Both the position numbers and the translations under genes were made by a program. The notes under the pieces are model-generated. The model was given only the letters and a program-made list of their open reading frames with translations. It did not search any database and was not told where the DNA came from. Shown here piece after piece: positions 28,282 through 38,413 of a stretch of 64,000 nucleotides of DNA. Location of the stretch: positions 1 through 64,000 of the forward strand of contig NZ_LIXM01000024.1 in the NCBI RefSeq assembly GCF_002608565.1, given 5' to 3'. Origin of the DNA: Vibrio sp. PID17_43. GTDB lineage: Bacteria > Pseudomonadota > Gammaproteobacteria > Enterobacterales > Vibrionaceae. Within the stretch, counting starts at the first letter, position 1, and each line of letters opens with the position of its first letter.

Positions 28282-29580
28282 TTATTTTGCGGCTTGTTCG
28301 TTCAGGAAACGAGCAAGTGTACGAACGCCCATACCTGTTGCCCCTGCAGACCACTTATCCGATGCCGACTTGCGATATGTGCCCGCACAGTCAAAATGCA
28401 ACCAACCTTTCTTGTAATCTTCTACAAAGTAGGACAAGAAAGCCGCTGCAGTGCTCGCACCTGGAGAGTAATCACCAGAGCTGATATTAGACAGATCCGC
28501 AAAGTTTGAAGGCAACATCTCACGGTGGAAATCAGCAAGAGGGAGTGGCCATAAACCTTCTTTCTCTTGGTTCGCCGCCGTTAGAGCGTGGTGAGAAAGC
28601 TCATCATCAAAACTCATCAGTGCATGGTAATCATTACCGAGCGCATTCTTCGCCGCGCCTGTGAGTGTTGCACAATCAATAATTAGCTCTGGGTTTTGCT
28701 CACTTGCGTAGATAAGACCATCAGCAAGCACCAAGCGCCCTTCAGCATCGGTATTCATGATCTCAACGGTTTTGCCATTTTTGTAGGTGATGATGTCGCC
28801 AAGCTTAAGTGCACGACCTGACACCATATTCTCAGCACAGCAAAGTATCAGCTTCACGCGCTTGTTCAAACCACGCTGAATCGCTAAACCAAGGCCACCG
28901 GTGATGGTGCCAGAACCGCCCATGTCCGCTTTCATTGCTGTCATAAAGTTTGATGGCTTCAAGCTGTAACCGCCAGAGTCAAAGGTAATACCTTTACCCA
29001 CTAGGCACGCAAATACTGGTGCGTTTTCATCACCGGTTGGGTTGTAATCTAGCTGTAACATTGCAGATGTGCGCTCTGATCCCCGGCCTACAGCGTAGAT
29101 ACCTTCCCAGCCTTCTGAAAGCAGGTCTTTGTCTTTTACGATGCGAGTCGTCACGGTACCTTGAGGCGCAACTGACTTGATAAATTCTGCCGCCATCGTC
29201 GCCAATTGACGCGGTGCGACTTCTTCTGCGGTTTTATTGATGATATCGCGGGTAAAGTCAGTCGCGGTAATACGAGCATGAAGCTCTGCTTGATCCGCTT
29301 CTGGCAGTGCAACCCACTCTAGTGCGCCGTGTTTCTTAGGGTTACGGTATCCTTGGTGGAAAGCCCAAATGCTCTCTAAGTCCCAGTTGTCACCCGCAAG
29401 TAGAACAAAACGAATTCCTTGGCCATCGAGTTGACGCGCTGCACGTTGAATCGCACCAAGATCGTGACCTTCATCTAGGTGAATGGTTGCGCTATTCTCA
29501 GCGAAAGAAAGCTGTGCTTTGTCGCCCCAATGTGGTGCCGCTGGTTCTTGGCTTAGAAATACAGACATCTGTGTAGACAT
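28282..29580 (-). CDS. pepB: Peptidase B (M17 leucyl aminopeptidase family)
   Basis: This 432-residue cytosolic metallo-aminopeptidase has the family signature [14 protein letters not shown] near residues 277-290. Metal-ligand blocks [18 protein letters not shown] and [11 protein letters not shown] come just before it. The N-terminal domain is shorter than in PepA, which fits PepB. It lies after the isc operon, separated by a strong terminator, in the order found in E. coli and Vibrio. Confidence 0.95.
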   Translation of the reverse strand: MSTQMSVFLSQEPAAPHWGDKAQLSFAENSATIHLDEGHDLGAIQRAARQLDGQGIRFVLLAGDNWDLESIWAFHQGYRNPKKHGALEWVALPEADQAELHARITATDFTRDIINKTAEEVAPRQLATMAAEFIKSVAPQGTVTTRIVKDKDLLSEGWEGIYAVGRGSERTSAMLQLDYNPTGDENAPVFACLVGKGITFDSGGYSLKPSNFMTAMKADMGGSGTITGGLGLAIQRGLNKRVKLILCCAENMVSGRALKLGDIITYKNGKTVEIMNTDAEGRLVLADGLIYASEQNPELIIDCATLTGAAKNALGNDYHALMSFDDELSHHALTAANQEKEGLWPLPLADFHREMLPSNFADLSNISSGDYSPGASTAAAFLSYFVEDYKKGWLHFDCAGTYRKSASDKWSAGATGMGVRTLARFLNEQAAK

Positions 29581-29676
29581 GGTTTCTCCTTGTCTTATAA
29601 CGGCGTTACCTACGCCTCTTCTTTTTTAATAACTAACGGATGTTAGCACTATGTAGGGAAAAAATGTCAATTGGAT

Positions 29677-29707
29677 AAAAAAACGGACCGAGAGGTCCGC
29701 TTTTTTT
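29677..29707 (-). terminator. Terminator of the isc operon
   Basis: The stem CGGACC/GGTCCG with loop GAGA is flanked by a seven-base A-run on the left and a seven-base T-run on the right, so it works in both directions. It follows iscX. Confidence 0.92.
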
Positions 29708-29752
29708 AGTAAGAATTGTTAACTCGGCTGCGTTTTGCCGCCGATTTGAGCG

Positions 29753-29947
29753 TTAGTCTGCTTCATCCATCCAGCATAAGATCACCGCTTCGAGGATCTT
29801 TTCGTTACAATGGTTTGGTTCATCATCGAACTCATCTAACTCCATGATCCATTGATGGAGATCGGTAAAACGTACCGTCTTAGGATCCACACCCGGAAAC
29901 TTGTCACAAAGCTCTATCGCGATGTCGCGAGAATCTGTCCATTTCAT
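29753..29947 (-). CDS. iscX: Fe-S assembly protein IscX
   Basis: This 64-residue acidic protein binds IscS and modulates cluster assembly. The sequence [20 protein letters not shown] and the middle RFTDLHQWI match the IscX/YfhJ family over its full length. It is the last gene of the isc operon, just before the terminator. Confidence 0.96.
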   Translation of the reverse strand: MKWTDSRDIAIELCDKFPGVDPKTVRFTDLHQWIMELDEFDDEPNHCNEKILEAVILCWMDEAD

Positions 29948-29990
29948 TGCTCATCTTCCTTTTCGTTTTCCCTATCACAGGGAGATCGTA

Positions 29991-30329
29991 TTAGTGATCT
30001 TCTGACGCGTGATTCAACGTGTATTTTGGGATCTCAACAACCAAGTCTTCATCTGCCACTTTTGCTTGGCAACCAAGACGAGATTCAGGCTCTAGCCCCC
30101 ACGCTTTATCTAGCATGTCGTCTTCAAGCTCTTCACTTTCTTCTAGTGAATCAAAACCTTCACGAATGATCACGTGACATGTGGTGCATGCACATGATTT
30201 TTCACAGGCATGCTCAATACCGATACCGTTTTTCAGTGCCACGTCCAGAACGGTTTCACCAGTTTTTGCTTCCAACACTGCACCTTCTGGGCATAAATCT
30301 TCGTGCGGTAATACAATAATCTTAGGCAT
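29991..30329 (-). CDS. fdx: Isc-type [2Fe-2S] ferredoxin
   Basis: This 112-residue adrenodoxin-type ferredoxin donates electrons for cluster assembly on IscU. The cluster ligands appear as CEKSCACTTCHV near residues 42-53, with the last Cys in SRLGCQAKV near 87. It overlaps nothing, lies 13 bases after hscA and is part of the isc operon. Confidence 0.97.
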   Translation of the reverse strand: MPKIIVLPHEDLCPEGAVLEAKTGETVLDVALKNGIGIEHACEKSCACTTCHVIIREGFDSLEESEELEDDMLDKAWGLEPESRLGCQAKVADEDLVVEIPKYTLNHASEDH

Positions 30330-30342
30330 AACTACTTATCTC

Positions 30343-32196
30343 TTATATATCATCTACTGATTGACCTGACAGTGCAGCTCGAATCGATTTATCCATACGG
30401 CGCGATGCAAAATCTTGGCTTGCTTTGTCGGTGTCTTTAATGCCTTGCTCAATCGCATCCGCATCTTCACCATTGCGAAGCTCAATCAGTGCTTCAATCA
30501 CATTTAACAACGCTTGTTTCTCTTGCTCTGATAGTAGCTCATCACCATCCGCTTGCATCGCTGCAATCAAACCTTCAATCACACGGTCTGCTTCAACACG
30601 TTGTTCCGCAAGTGCGCGAGCTTGCATGTCTTCTTTCGCATAAGTCATTGAGTCACGGAGCATATTCGTAACTTCATTATCACTCAGACCGTAAGACGGC
30701 TTCACTTGGATCTCTGACTGAATGCCAGTACTCTTCTCCATTGCCGTCACAGACAGTAGGCCATCGGCATCCACTTGGTAAGTCACACGAATGTGCGCTG
30801 CACCTGCCGCCATTGGCGGAATACCTTTCAGCGAGAAACGTGCCAGTGAACGACAGTCATCGACCATCTCACGCTCACCTTGTACCACGTGTACGCTCAT
30901 CGCCGTTTGACCATCTTTGAACGTGGTAAATTCTTGCGCACGAGCAACAGGAATGGTGGTGTTACGAGGAATGATCTTCTCTACCAAGCCGCCCATGGTT
31001 TCAATGCCAAGTGATAATGGGATAACATCAAGCAGCAGCATTTCTGAATCAGGTTTGTTACCCGCTAGAATGTCCGCTTGGATGCCAGCACCAATCGCAA
31101 CCACTTCATCTGGGTTAATGCTTGTTAGTGGTGTGCGACCAAAGAACTCACCCACCATTTCACGTACCAGTAGAGTACGAGTAGAGCCACCAACCATCAC
31201 GGCTTCAAGCACGTCTTCGGTATCAACGTCAGCATCTTTAAGCGCGCGACGGCAAGACATCAAGGTTTTCTTCACCAATGGGCGAATCAACTCTTCGAAC
31301 TGTTCGCGAGTGACTGAGCCTTTCCAGCCAAAAACATCAACATCCACACTGTCATGCTCAGAGAAAGCAATCTTAGTTGCAGTGGCAATGTTTAACAGTA
31401 CACGGTTTTTCTCTGCAGAAAGTGGCGCTTCTAGCCCCGCTTGCTCCATCAGATAGTCAGCAAGAAGATGGTCAAAGTCATCGCCACCTAACGCTGAATC
31501 ACCACCCGTCGCCAAGACTTCAAATACGCCTTTTGACAGACGTAAGATAGAGATATCAAAAGTACCGCCACCTAAATCGTAAACCGCAATCACACCTTCT
31601 TGACCAGAATCCAAACCGTAAGCGATAGCTGCTGCAGTTGGCTCGTTAAGCAGACGTAGTACATGAAGACCTGCCAATTTTGCCGCATCTTTAGTACCGG
31701 CACGTTGAGCGTCATCGAAGTAAGCTGGAACGGTAATCACGACACCAGCAAGTTCCCCGCCAAGCGTCTCTTCTGCACGTTTTCCGAGTGCTTTTAGAAT
31801 GTCTGCAGAAACTTCAATCGGGTTCTTATCACCTTGAGCCGTTTTCAGAATAGGAAGACCATTATCGCTCTCTTTAAACTGGTAAGGCAAAGATGGGTAA
31901 CGAGATTGAATGTCTTTCAATGAGCGGCCAATCAAACGCTTTACCGAAATAATGGTATTTTCAGGCTCTAGCTCTGCTTTTGCTTTCGCGTCATAACCAA
32001 CCATCGCCGATTCTTGCGCATAGTTTACAACCGACGGCAGAATACTACGTCCCTGCTCATCCGTTAAAGTCGTGGCATTGCCACTGCGTACAGAAGCAAC
32101 CAAAGAGTTCGTGGTACCTAAGTCGATACCCGCTGCTAACTTATGCTGATGAGGTGCCGAGCTTTGGCCCGGTTCTGCGATTTGAAGTAGTGCCAT
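30343..32196 (-). CDS. hscA: Fe-S chaperone HscA (Hsp70 family)
   Basis: This 617-residue specialised Hsp70 recognises the LPPVK motif of IscU and promotes cluster transfer. The nucleotide-binding domain shows [13 protein letters not shown] near residues 22-34 and [14 protein letters not shown] near 197-210. [14 protein letters not shown] and the substrate-binding domain follow. The N-terminal leader [20 protein letters not shown] is typical of HscA, not DnaK. It is 21 bases downstream of hscB. Confidence 0.97.
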   Translation of the reverse strand: MALLQIAEPGQSSAPHQHKLAAGIDLGTTNSLVASVRSGNATTLTDEQGRSILPSVVNYAQESAMVGYDAKAKAELEPENTIISVKRLIGRSLKDIQSRYPSLPYQFKESDNGLPILKTAQGDKNPIEVSADILKALGKRAEETLGGELAGVVITVPAYFDDAQRAGTKDAAKLAGLHVLRLLNEPTAAAIAYGLDSGQEGVIAVYDLGGGTFDISILRLSKGVFEVLATGGDSALGGDDFDHLLADYLMEQAGLEAPLSAEKNRVLLNIATATKIAFSEHDSVDVDVFGWKGSVTREQFEELIRPLVKKTLMSCRRALKDADVDTEDVLEAVMVGGSTRTLLVREMVGEFFGRTPLTSINPDEVVAIGAGIQADILAGNKPDSEMLLLDVIPLSLGIETMGGLVEKIIPRNTTIPVARAQEFTTFKDGQTAMSVHVVQGEREMVDDCRSLARFSLKGIPPMAAGAAHIRVTYQVDADGLLSVTAMEKSTGIQSEIQVKPSYGLSDNEVTNMLRDSMTYAKEDMQARALAEQRVEADRVIEGLIAAMQADGDELLSEQEKQALLNVIEALIELRNGEDADAIEQGIKDTDKASQDFASRRMDKSIRAALSGQSVDDI

Positions 32197-32217
32197 GATG
32201 AGTCCTTGTCACGCTAA

Positions 32218-32733
32218 CTAGCCGAGGAGCTTGTCTTCGACCAGTTCAATTTCGTTCTTTAGTTTGGCTATGAATTTAAGTTTACGAACGCGGTCTGCAG
32301 CTTCTGCCCAAAGACCATTATCAAGTTCTTGTTCTACATTCGCCAAATGCTGTTTGTACATTTTGCTGACCTTAGCATCAAAGTCAAAAAGCGCTGATTC
32401 AGGATCAGAGCTGTCAGCAATTTCTTCTAATTCTTCACGCAGCTCCATCTGTTCCATTAGGAACATTGGGTCTTGCATGGTTTGCTGTTCACCGTGGATT
32501 TCAATGCCATTTTCTGCCAAGATGTATTCTGCACGTGAGATTGGCTGTTTCAAAACTTGGTAAGCATCATTAATTTGCGCTGCTTTTTGAACAGCCATTA
32601 AACGGTCGCGCTCAGACGCTGTGGCAAAATTATCTGGATGAAAGCGTTTTTGCAGTTCTAAGAACTGAGAAGAAAGAAGGCTACCATCCAGCGTAAACTG
32701 ACTTGGTAGCCCAAATAATTCAAAGTGATTCAT
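32218..32733 (-). CDS. hscB: Co-chaperone HscB
   Basis: This 171-residue J-domain protein delivers IscU to HscA. The J domain covers about residues 1-75 with the HPD triad in KRFHPDNFA (residues 36-38). The C-terminal three-helix bundle binds IscU. It sits between iscA and hscA. Confidence 0.97.
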   Translation of the reverse strand: MNHFELFGLPSQFTLDGSLLSSQFLELQKRFHPDNFATASERDRLMAVQKAAQINDAYQVLKQPISRAEYILAENGIEIHGEQQTMQDPMFLMEQMELREELEEIADSSDPESALFDFDAKVSKMYKQHLANVEQELDNGLWAEAADRVRKLKFIAKLKNEIELVEDKLLG

Positions 32734-32788
32734 TAAGTTCGGGTCCTAGTAAAGCCCTCTGGACTCGGTTGCCCAAAAGGCCAATCAA

Positions 32789-33115
32789 TTAGACGTTGAA
32801 GCTTTCACCACAACCACATTCACTTTTCGCATTCGGGTTGTTGAATTCAAAGCCTTCGTTCAAGCCTTCCTTCACGTAATCCAGTTCAGTGCCGTCTAAG
32901 TACACCAAGCTTTTTTTGTCGATGATGATCTTGACACCCGAGTGGTCGAATACTTCATCTTCGTCTTCATTAAGCTCATCAACAAACTCAAGCACATAAG
33001 CCATACCGGAACAGCCTGTCGTCTTCACTCCAAGACGCAAACCGATACCTTTGCCTCGGTTATCTAGGAATGCTTTTACGCGGCTCGCCGCTGTTTCTGT
33101 CATTGTGATGGCCAT
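32789..33115 (-). CDS. iscA: Iron-sulfur assembly protein IscA
   Basis: This 108-residue A-type carrier holds iron or clusters in transfer to target proteins. The three ligand cysteines are visible: C35 in TTGCSGMAY, and C100 and C102 in SECGCGESF. It lies between iscU and hscB in the usual order. Confidence 0.97.
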   Translation of the reverse strand: MAITMTETAASRVKAFLDNRGKGIGLRLGVKTTGCSGMAYVLEFVDELNEDEDEVFDHSGVKIIIDKKSLVYLDGTELDYVKEGLNEGFEFNNPNAKSECGCGESFNV

Positions 33116-33186
33116 ACTGCACCTTACGTCTGTCTAAATTACGATTGAAATGGGAGCGTTACAGGCTCCCATTATATACGGAATAC

Positions 33187-33570
33187 TTATTCTTGGTGTT
33201 TTTTCTTGTAGTCAGCAACCGCTGCTTTAATTGCATCTTCCGCTAGGATTGAGCAGTGCACTTTCACGGGAGGAAGCTCCAACTCTTCTGCAATCTCAGA
33301 GTTTTTGATAGCAGCCGCTTCATCGATCGACTTACCTTTCACCCACTCTGTCACTAGTGAACTTGATGCGATTGCGCTACCACAACCGTAAGTTTTAAAT
33401 TTCGCGTCTTCAATGATGCCTTCTGGTGTCACTTTAATTTGAAGCTTCATTACGTCACCACAAGCTGGTGCGCCAACCATGCCGCTACCTACTGATGGAT
33501 CTTCTTTATCGAATGAACCTACGTTACGTGGGTTCTCATAGTGATCAATTACTTTTTCGCTGTATGCCAT
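33187..33570 (-). CDS. iscU: Fe-S cluster scaffold IscU
   Basis: This 127-residue scaffold on which [2Fe-2S] clusters are built carries its Cys ligands in APACGDVMK, TYGCGSAIASSSL and VHCSILAEDA. The HscA-recognition motif LPPVK is present just before the last Cys. Length and order are canonical. Confidence 0.98.
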   Translation of the reverse strand: MAYSEKVIDHYENPRNVGSFDKEDPSVGSGMVGAPACGDVMKLQIKVTPEGIIEDAKFKTYGCGSAIASSSLVTEWVKGKSIDEAAAIKNSEIAEELELPPVKVHCSILAEDAIKAAVADYKKKHQE

Positions 33571-33607
33571 GATAAATTACCTCGAATCCTCTATTCAGTC
33601 CGTGAGA

Positions 33608-34822
33608 TTAATGATGAGCCCATTCAACCGTGCTCAGATCAACCCCTTCCTTGTACATATCCCATAGAGGAGACATGTCGCGTAGCTTAGTCACTGCAAC
33701 GCGGATTTGTTCAATTGCGTAATCAATTTCTTCTTCAGTCGTGAAACGGCCAAATGAGAAACGTACAGAGCTGTGAGCCAGTTCGTCGTCAAGACCTAGC
33801 GCACGAAGCACATAAGATGGCTCTAGACTCGCTGAAGTACATGCACTACCTGATGATACTGCGAGATCTTTCAGTGACATCAGGAGTGATTCGCCTTCAA
33901 CAAATGCAAAGCTCACGTTTAAGTTGTGTGGTACACGCTGTTCTAAATCACCATTCACCGTTACCGCTTCAAGATCTTTCACACCATCTAGAAGACGGTT
34001 ACGAAGTGCTAATGCGTGATCGTAATCTTTCTGCATGTCTTCTTTGGCGATGCGGAACGCTTCACCCATACCTACGATCTGGTGAGTCGGTAGCGTACCA
34101 GAGCGGAAACCACGTTCGTGACCACCACCATGCATTTGCGCTTCTAGGCGAATACGAGGTTTACGACGTACGTAAAGTGCGCCAATACCTTTAGGGCCAT
34201 AGATTTTGTGTGCTGACAGTGAAATTAGGTCTACTTTCAACTCTTGAACATCGATTGGCAGTTTGCCCGCAGATTGTGCAGCATCTACGTGGAACACTAT
34301 CTTACGTTCACGACATAACTCGCCGATTGCTGCGATGTCTTGAATAACACCAATCTCATTGTTTACGTGCATGATTGATACGAGAACAGTATCTTCACGC
34401 ATTGCTGCTTGAAGTTTGTTTAGGTCAATCAGGCCGTTTGATTCTGGCTCTAAGTAAGTCACTTCAAAGCCTTCGCGCTCTAGTTGACGACATGGGTCAA
34501 GAACCGCTTTATGCTCTGTTTTACAAGTGATGATATGTTTACCCTTTTTAGAGTAAAAATGAGCGGCACCTTTGATTGCAAGGTTGTCAGATTCAGTCGC
34601 ACCAGAGGTGAAGACAATTTCGCGTGGATCTGCATTTAGAAGGTCAGCAATTTGCTCACGAGCAGTATCTACAGCTTCTTCTGCCTGCCAGCCATAACGG
34701 TGCGAACGTGAAGCTGGGTTGCCAAATGTCCCATCCATTGTCATGTACTGAACCATTTTTTCAGCAACACGTGGATCAACTGGACACGTAGCGGAATAAT
34801 CTAGATAAATCGGCAGTTTCAT
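33608..34822 (-). CDS. iscS: Cysteine desulfurase IscS
   Basis: This 404-residue PLP enzyme takes sulfur from cysteine for Fe-S clusters and for thiolated tRNA. The cofactor Lys is in [14 protein letters not shown] near residues 200-213, and the active loop Cys is in [17 protein letters not shown] near 328. The N-terminus [20 protein letters not shown] is typical. It is the first structural gene after iscR, with 28 bases between. Confidence 0.98.
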   Translation of the reverse strand: MKLPIYLDYSATCPVDPRVAEKMVQYMTMDGTFGNPASRSHRYGWQAEEAVDTAREQIADLLNADPREIVFTSGATESDNLAIKGAAHFYSKKGKHIITCKTEHKAVLDPCRQLEREGFEVTYLEPESNGLIDLNKLQAAMREDTVLVSIMHVNNEIGVIQDIAAIGELCRERKIVFHVDAAQSAGKLPIDVQELKVDLISLSAHKIYGPKGIGALYVRRKPRIRLEAQMHGGGHERGFRSGTLPTHQIVGMGEAFRIAKEDMQKDYDHALALRNRLLDGVKDLEAVTVNGDLEQRVPHNLNVSFAFVEGESLLMSLKDLAVSSGSACTSASLEPSYVLRALGLDDELAHSSVRFSFGRFTTEEEIDYAIEQIRVAVTKLRDMSPLWDMYKEGVDLSTVEWAHH

Positions 34823-34850
34823 TCTCTACTCCAATGTAAAAAGCTGACCG

Positions 34851-35357
34851 CTAAGAGCGGACGTTTACACCGATGGGCGCGGCGGTTGTATTTTTGTTTG
34901 ATAGCCCATGAGTCACCGCCAGATCAATGTCCTGACGATCAGAAATTTCTATTACTTCGTTGTCTGTCATCAGCTCACCGAGCGTGATGTTATTCAGGAA
35001 GTCGCTGATACGAGAGCTTAAGTCACGCCATAGTGTGTGAGTTAGGCAACGAGTCCCACCTTGACAACCTCCCTTGCCTTGGCATTTGGTTGCATCGACT
35101 GACTCATCAACAGCAGCAATTACGGTACCGATAGCGATACTGTGTGCATCGGCACCCAGTCGGTAACCACCACCAGGACCACGAACGCTAGTGACTAAGC
35201 CTGCTTTACGCAATTTCGAAAACAGCTGCTCTAAATAAGAGAGCGAGATCCCCTGGCGCTCGGAGATGTCTGCAAGAGGTACCGGGGTTTGTTGCGAGTG
35301 CAGTGCCACATCCAGCATGGCTGTCACCGCATATCTTCCTTTAGATGTAAGTTTCAT
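34851..35357 (-). CDS. iscR: Iron-sulfur responsive regulator IscR
   Basis: This 168-residue Rrf2-family repressor reads cellular Fe-S status through its own [2Fe-2S] cluster. The winged helix lies in residues 1-65 ([20 protein letters not shown]). The cluster ligands C92, C98 and C104 in [14 protein letters not shown] are at the exact E. coli positions. I chose the ATG at 35357; an upstream start at 35375 would add six non-conserved residues. Two IscR type 1 sites lie 44-93 bases before this start, so the operon should be autoregulated. Confidence 0.97.
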   Translation of the reverse strand: MKLTSKGRYAVTAMLDVALHSQQTPVPLADISERQGISLSYLEQLFSKLRKAGLVTSVRGPGGGYRLGADAHSIAIGTVIAAVDESVDATKCQGKGGCQGGTRCLTHTLWRDLSSRISDFLNNITLGELMTDNEVIEISDRQDIDLAVTHGLSNKNTTAAPIGVNVRS

Positions 35358-35400
35358 ACCACACCGTATCCACATGGTTTGTAATGATTATGATTCTTCC

Positions 35401-35425
35401 ATACCCGACTAAAATGGTCAAGTAT
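35401..35425. promoter_or_regulatory. IscR type 1 binding site, proximal
   Basis: This 25-bp near-palindrome begins ATACCCGACTAAAAT and ends GGTCAAGTAT. It fits the type 1 consensus ATA-N3-GACT-N4-5-AGTC-N3-TAT with one change in the right half (GGTC for AGTC). It would overlap the -35 region of the iscR promoter. Confidence 0.85.
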
Positions 35426-35450
35426 TTATTTGACTATTTTAGTCAGGTAT
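35426..35450. promoter_or_regulatory. IscR type 1 binding site, distal
   Basis: This second 25-bp copy begins TTATTTGACTATTTT and ends AGTCAGGTAT. Both GACT and AGTC cores are perfect. It directly abuts the proximal site with no spacer. Confidence 0.85.
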
Positions 35451-35482
35451 TCACCCTTACATCTAAAGTGGTTATTGTTTAT

Positions 35483-36202
35483 TCAGAGTTTCTTTTCGAT
35501 CGCTGTCAAAACACCACGCAGAATATTCAATTCTTGAGCCTCTGGTCGTGCACGTGAGTACAAGCGACGAAGTTTGTTCATCACCTGACCTGGCTGTTCT
35601 TTGTTGATAAATTGGGTATCAACCATCACCTTTTCAAGGTGCTCAAAGAACATTTCTAGCTCTTTATGGCGTGGGTACTCTTCAGGCTCACTTGGCACGT
35701 ATTGGCTTTGCTCTAGGTTGAGGTGTGCAACGCGAACTTCATAGCTCAGCGTTTGTACCGCCATCGCTAAGTTAAGTGAACTGTATTCAGGATTAGCTGG
35801 AATGCAAACGTGGTAATGACACTTCTGCAATTCGTCATTAGTTAGGCCAGTTCTCTCACGGCCAAAGACCAATGCAACAGGGTGCTTTTGGCCTTCAACG
35901 GCAAATTTCTCACCACATTCGCGTGGCTCAAGCATTGGCCATTCAAGTGTGCGTGAACGAGCACTAGAGCCGACGACAAGACCACAATCTTCAATGGCTT
36001 CCTCTAGCGTACTTACGACTGTTGCGTTTTGAGCAATATCACCAGCACCAGCGGCAAGAGCAAGAGTTTGGTCATCCACTTCACATTGCGGATCAACCAA
36101 TACAAGTTGGCTTAAACCCATGACTTTCATTGCGCGTGCAGCCGAGCCAATGTTGCCTGAATGAGAAGTTCCGACGAGTACGATTTTTACTTGATCCAAC
36201 AT
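35483..36202 (-). CDS. trmJ: tRNA (cytidine/uridine-32-2'-O)-methyltransferase TrmJ
   Basis: This 239-residue SPOUT-fold methyltransferase modifies residue 32 in the tRNA anticodon loop. The knot motifs are [20 protein letters not shown] near residues 10-29, [13 protein letters not shown] near 113-125 and [17 protein letters not shown] near 134-150. The C-terminal helical extension is typical for TrmJ. It is divergent from suhB and upstream of the isc operon, as in E. coli. Confidence 0.96.
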   Translation of the reverse strand: MLDQVKIVLVGTSHSGNIGSAARAMKVMGLSQLVLVDPQCEVDDQTLALAAGAGDIAQNATVVSTLEEAIEDCGLVVGSSARSRTLEWPMLEPRECGEKFAVEGQKHPVALVFGRERTGLTNDELQKCHYHVCIPANPEYSSLNLAMAVQTLSYEVRVAHLNLEQSQYVPSEPEEYPRHKELEMFFEHLEKVMVDTQFINKEQPGQVMNKLRRLYSRARPEAQELNILRGVLTAIEKKL

Positions 36203-36379
36203 CTGTGTTTGCTACCTAGTTTAAAACCGCAGAATGTTACCATATTTTTTTAACACGCCCTATAGAGAAGCCGCTTTCTACTGGCATTCTCATCAATTGG
36301 TGCACTTCATCACGATACATGGACCACTACGCACTAGAACGGAGGACAAAAAATAACCACTTCCTTTTTGTTTTAACTC

Positions 36380-36388
36380 TGGTATACT
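36380..36388 (+). promoter_or_regulatory. Extended -10 promoter of suhB
   Basis: TGGTATACT is an extended -10 hexamer (TATACT at 36383-36388). No strong -35 is seen 17 bases upstream. The transcript would start near 36395 and carry the boxA-like element about 10 bases in. Confidence 0.5.
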
Positions 36389-36404
36389 CGCGGCCGCTTT
36401 CATT

Positions 36405-36416
36405 TGTTCTTTAACA
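36405..36416 (+). promoter_or_regulatory. boxA-like Nus-factor element in the suhB leader
   Basis: TGTTCTTTAACA differs by one base from the rRNA boxA core TGCTCTTTAACA. It lies in the short 5' leader of suhB, ending 17 bases before the ATG. In E. coli, SuhB is part of the Nus complex bound at boxA, and the suhB leader has a boxA that mediates autoregulation. The same control is likely here. Confidence 0.75.
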
Positions 36417-36433
36417 TCCGTTGGGAAATTCGT

Positions 36434-37237
36434 ATGCATCCAATGCTAAACATTGCTATTCGCGCTGCGCGAAAGGCAGGCAATCACATTGCTAAATCAT
36501 TAGAAAACACAGATAAAATTGAATCTACGCTAAAAGGCACTAATGACTTTGTTACTAATGTAGACAAAGAAGCAGAAGCTATCATCATCGATACTATCAA
36601 GCACTCTTACCCAGAGCACTGTATCGTTGCTGAAGAAGCTGGTCTTATCGAAGGTAAAGATAAAGACGTACAATGGATCATCGACCCACTGGATGGCACT
36701 AATAACTTTGTAAAAGGTTACCCAACTTTCGCAGTATCTATCGCAGTTCGCTTCAAAGGTAAAACTGAAGTGGCTTGTGTATACGATCCAATGCAAAACG
36801 AGCTATTCACTGCACAACGCGGTGCTGGCGCTCAACTAAACAACGCTCGTATCCGTGTTACTCCGCTTAAAGACCTACACGGTACTGTTCTTGCGACTGG
36901 TTTCCCATTCAAACAGAAGCAACACTCTGAATCTTACATCAAGATCATTGGCTCTCTATTTACTGAATGTGCCGATTTCCGTCGTTCTGGCTCTTCAGCT
37001 CTTGATCTATGTTATGTCGCTGCTGGTCGCGTAGATGGTTACTTCGAGCTAGGTCTGAAGCCATGGGATATGGCGGCTGGTGAGCTGATTGCTCGTGAAG
37101 CTGGTGCTATCCTAACTGACTTTGCTGGCGGAACTGATTACATGAAGTCTGGCAACATCGTTGCTTCAAGTGCTCGTGGCGTAAAATCTATCCTTAAGCA
37201 CATTCGTGAAAACGGTAACAGCGCGATCCTTAAGTAA
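36434..37237 (+). CDS. suhB: Inositol-1-monophosphatase / Nus-complex protein SuhB
   Basis: This 267-residue Mg-dependent inositol monophosphatase family protein in Enterobacteria and probably Vibrio also serves in rRNA antitermination with NusA. The metal-site motifs are VAEEAG near residue 66, IIDPLDGTNNFVKGYP near 82-97 and KPWDMAAGELIAREAG near 209-224. I chose the ATG giving MHPMLNIAIRAARKAGNHIA, the conserved start in E. coli; ten upstream codons overlap the boxA leader and cannot be coding. Confidence 0.97.
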   Translation: MHPMLNIAIRAARKAGNHIAKSLENTDKIESTLKGTNDFVTNVDKEAEAIIIDTIKHSYPEHCIVAEEAGLIEGKDKDVQWIIDPLDGTNNFVKGYPTFAVSIAVRFKGKTEVACVYDPMQNELFTAQRGAGAQLNNARIRVTPLKDLHGTVLATGFPFKQKQHSESYIKIIGSLFTECADFRRSGSSALDLCYVAAGRVDGYFELGLKPWDMAAGELIAREAGAILTDFAGGTDYMKSGNIVASSARGVKSILKHIRENGNSAILK

Positions 37238-37280
37238 GATGATGGCGGCATACTAAGCCCGCCACGCTGATGACTTTCAA

Positions 37281-37310
37281 AAAGCCTCGCTCTCTGAGCG
37301 GGGCTTTTTT
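37281..37310 (+). terminator. Terminator after suhB
   Basis: The stem AAGCCTCGCTC / GAGCGGGGCTT has one G-T pair and is followed by six T. Confidence 0.92.
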
Positions 37311-37394
37311 ACATCTGTCAGTCTCGTTCTAAAATGTGTCTACACATTGAGGACGAATGATGTGCGAGGCTCTTCAGCGACACAACTCAGATAC

Positions 37395-37427
37395 AAAAAA
37401 ACCGCCGATTACTCAGCGGTTTTTGCT
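37395..37427. terminator. Terminator after secF
   Basis: The stem AAAAACCGC / GCGGTTTTT with a 10-base loop is T-rich on both strands. It lies 25 bases downstream of the secF stop on the minus strand. Confidence 0.85.
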
Positions 37428-37451
37428 TTCGGTTTCGGTTCTCAATCTGCC

Positions 37452-38399
37452 TTATGGCATCTCGTCGAACTCTGCACCTTCTTTTTCTACTTGAGGTGGC
37501 ATCAAGTGCTCCTTCTGGATACCCAGTTTTAGCGCTAGTGCTGATGCTACGTAGATAGAAGAGTACGTACCTACTGTGATACCTAATAGAAGTGCGGTCG
37601 CGAAACCGTGAATCATCGCACCACCTTGAGTGAACAGTGCAATTACTACGAACAACGTCGTACCAGACGTAATCAAAGTACGGCTCAATGTTTGAGTAAT
37701 TGAAGCGTCCATGATGTCTGAAGGCTCACCCTTACGCATCTTACGGAAGTTTTCACGAATCCGGTCGAATACAACAATGGTATCGTTGAGCGAGTAACCA
37801 ACTACCGTTAGTAGTGCCGCTACGATGGTTAGATCAACTTCGATTTGTAGGAACGAGAAGACACCCAGCGTGATGATGATATCGTGTGCCAGTGCCATTA
37901 CCGCACCTGCTGCTAGACGCCATTCGAATCGGATCGATACGTAGATCAGGATACAGATTAGCGACACAAGAATCGCTAGGCCGCCTGCTTCCGTTAGTTC
38001 ATCACCAACGTTTGGACCTACGAATTCGATACGCCGCATTTCTACGCTTTCACCCGTGCCTTCTTTAATAGCACCAATGATTTGGTTACCTAGCGTTTCA
38101 CCAGACATATCGTCACGTGGACGAAGACGAACCATTACATCACGAGCGCTACCGAAGTTTTGTACCGTCGCATCGCCGAAGCCTTGTGAATCTAGAGCTG
38201 CACGAATTTCTTCAAGGTTTGCTGGTTGTTCAAAACCTACCTCGATGAGCGTACCACCAGTAAAGTCTAGACCCCAGTTCAACCACTTGGTTGATAGCGT
38301 GAAGATAGAAGCAGCGATCATAAAGATAGAGAATACGAACGCGACTTTCGACCAACGCATAAAGCCGATCGTGTTTTCTGCTTTTAGAATTTGAAACAT
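37452..38399 (-). CDS. secF: Protein translocase subunit SecF
   Basis: This 315-residue inner-membrane RND-like subunit works with SecD in proton-driven late steps of protein export. The N-terminal helix is near 18-38, followed by the periplasmic P1-like domain with LDFTGGTLIEVGFEQP. Five more helices contain GYSLNDTIVVFDRIRENFRK near 201-220. It starts 14 bases after secD ends. Confidence 0.97.
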   Translation of the reverse strand: MFQILKAENTIGFMRWSKVAFVFSIFMIAASIFTLSTKWLNWGLDFTGGTLIEVGFEQPANLEEIRAALDSQGFGDATVQNFGSARDVMVRLRPRDDMSGETLGNQIIGAIKEGTGESVEMRRIEFVGPNVGDELTEAGGLAILVSLICILIYVSIRFEWRLAAGAVMALAHDIIITLGVFSFLQIEVDLTIVAALLTVVGYSLNDTIVVFDRIRENFRKMRKGEPSDIMDASITQTLSRTLITSGTTLFVVIALFTQGGAMIHGFATALLLGITVGTYSSIYVASALALKLGIQKEHLMPPQVEKEGAEFDEMP

Positions 38400-38413
38400 A
38401 ATAATTCCCAGCC

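Noticed and set aside
30917..31456. A 179-codon plus-strand frame antisense to hscA
   Set aside because: Ser/Thr-rich mirror of conserved coding sequence; no promoter or ribosome binding site.
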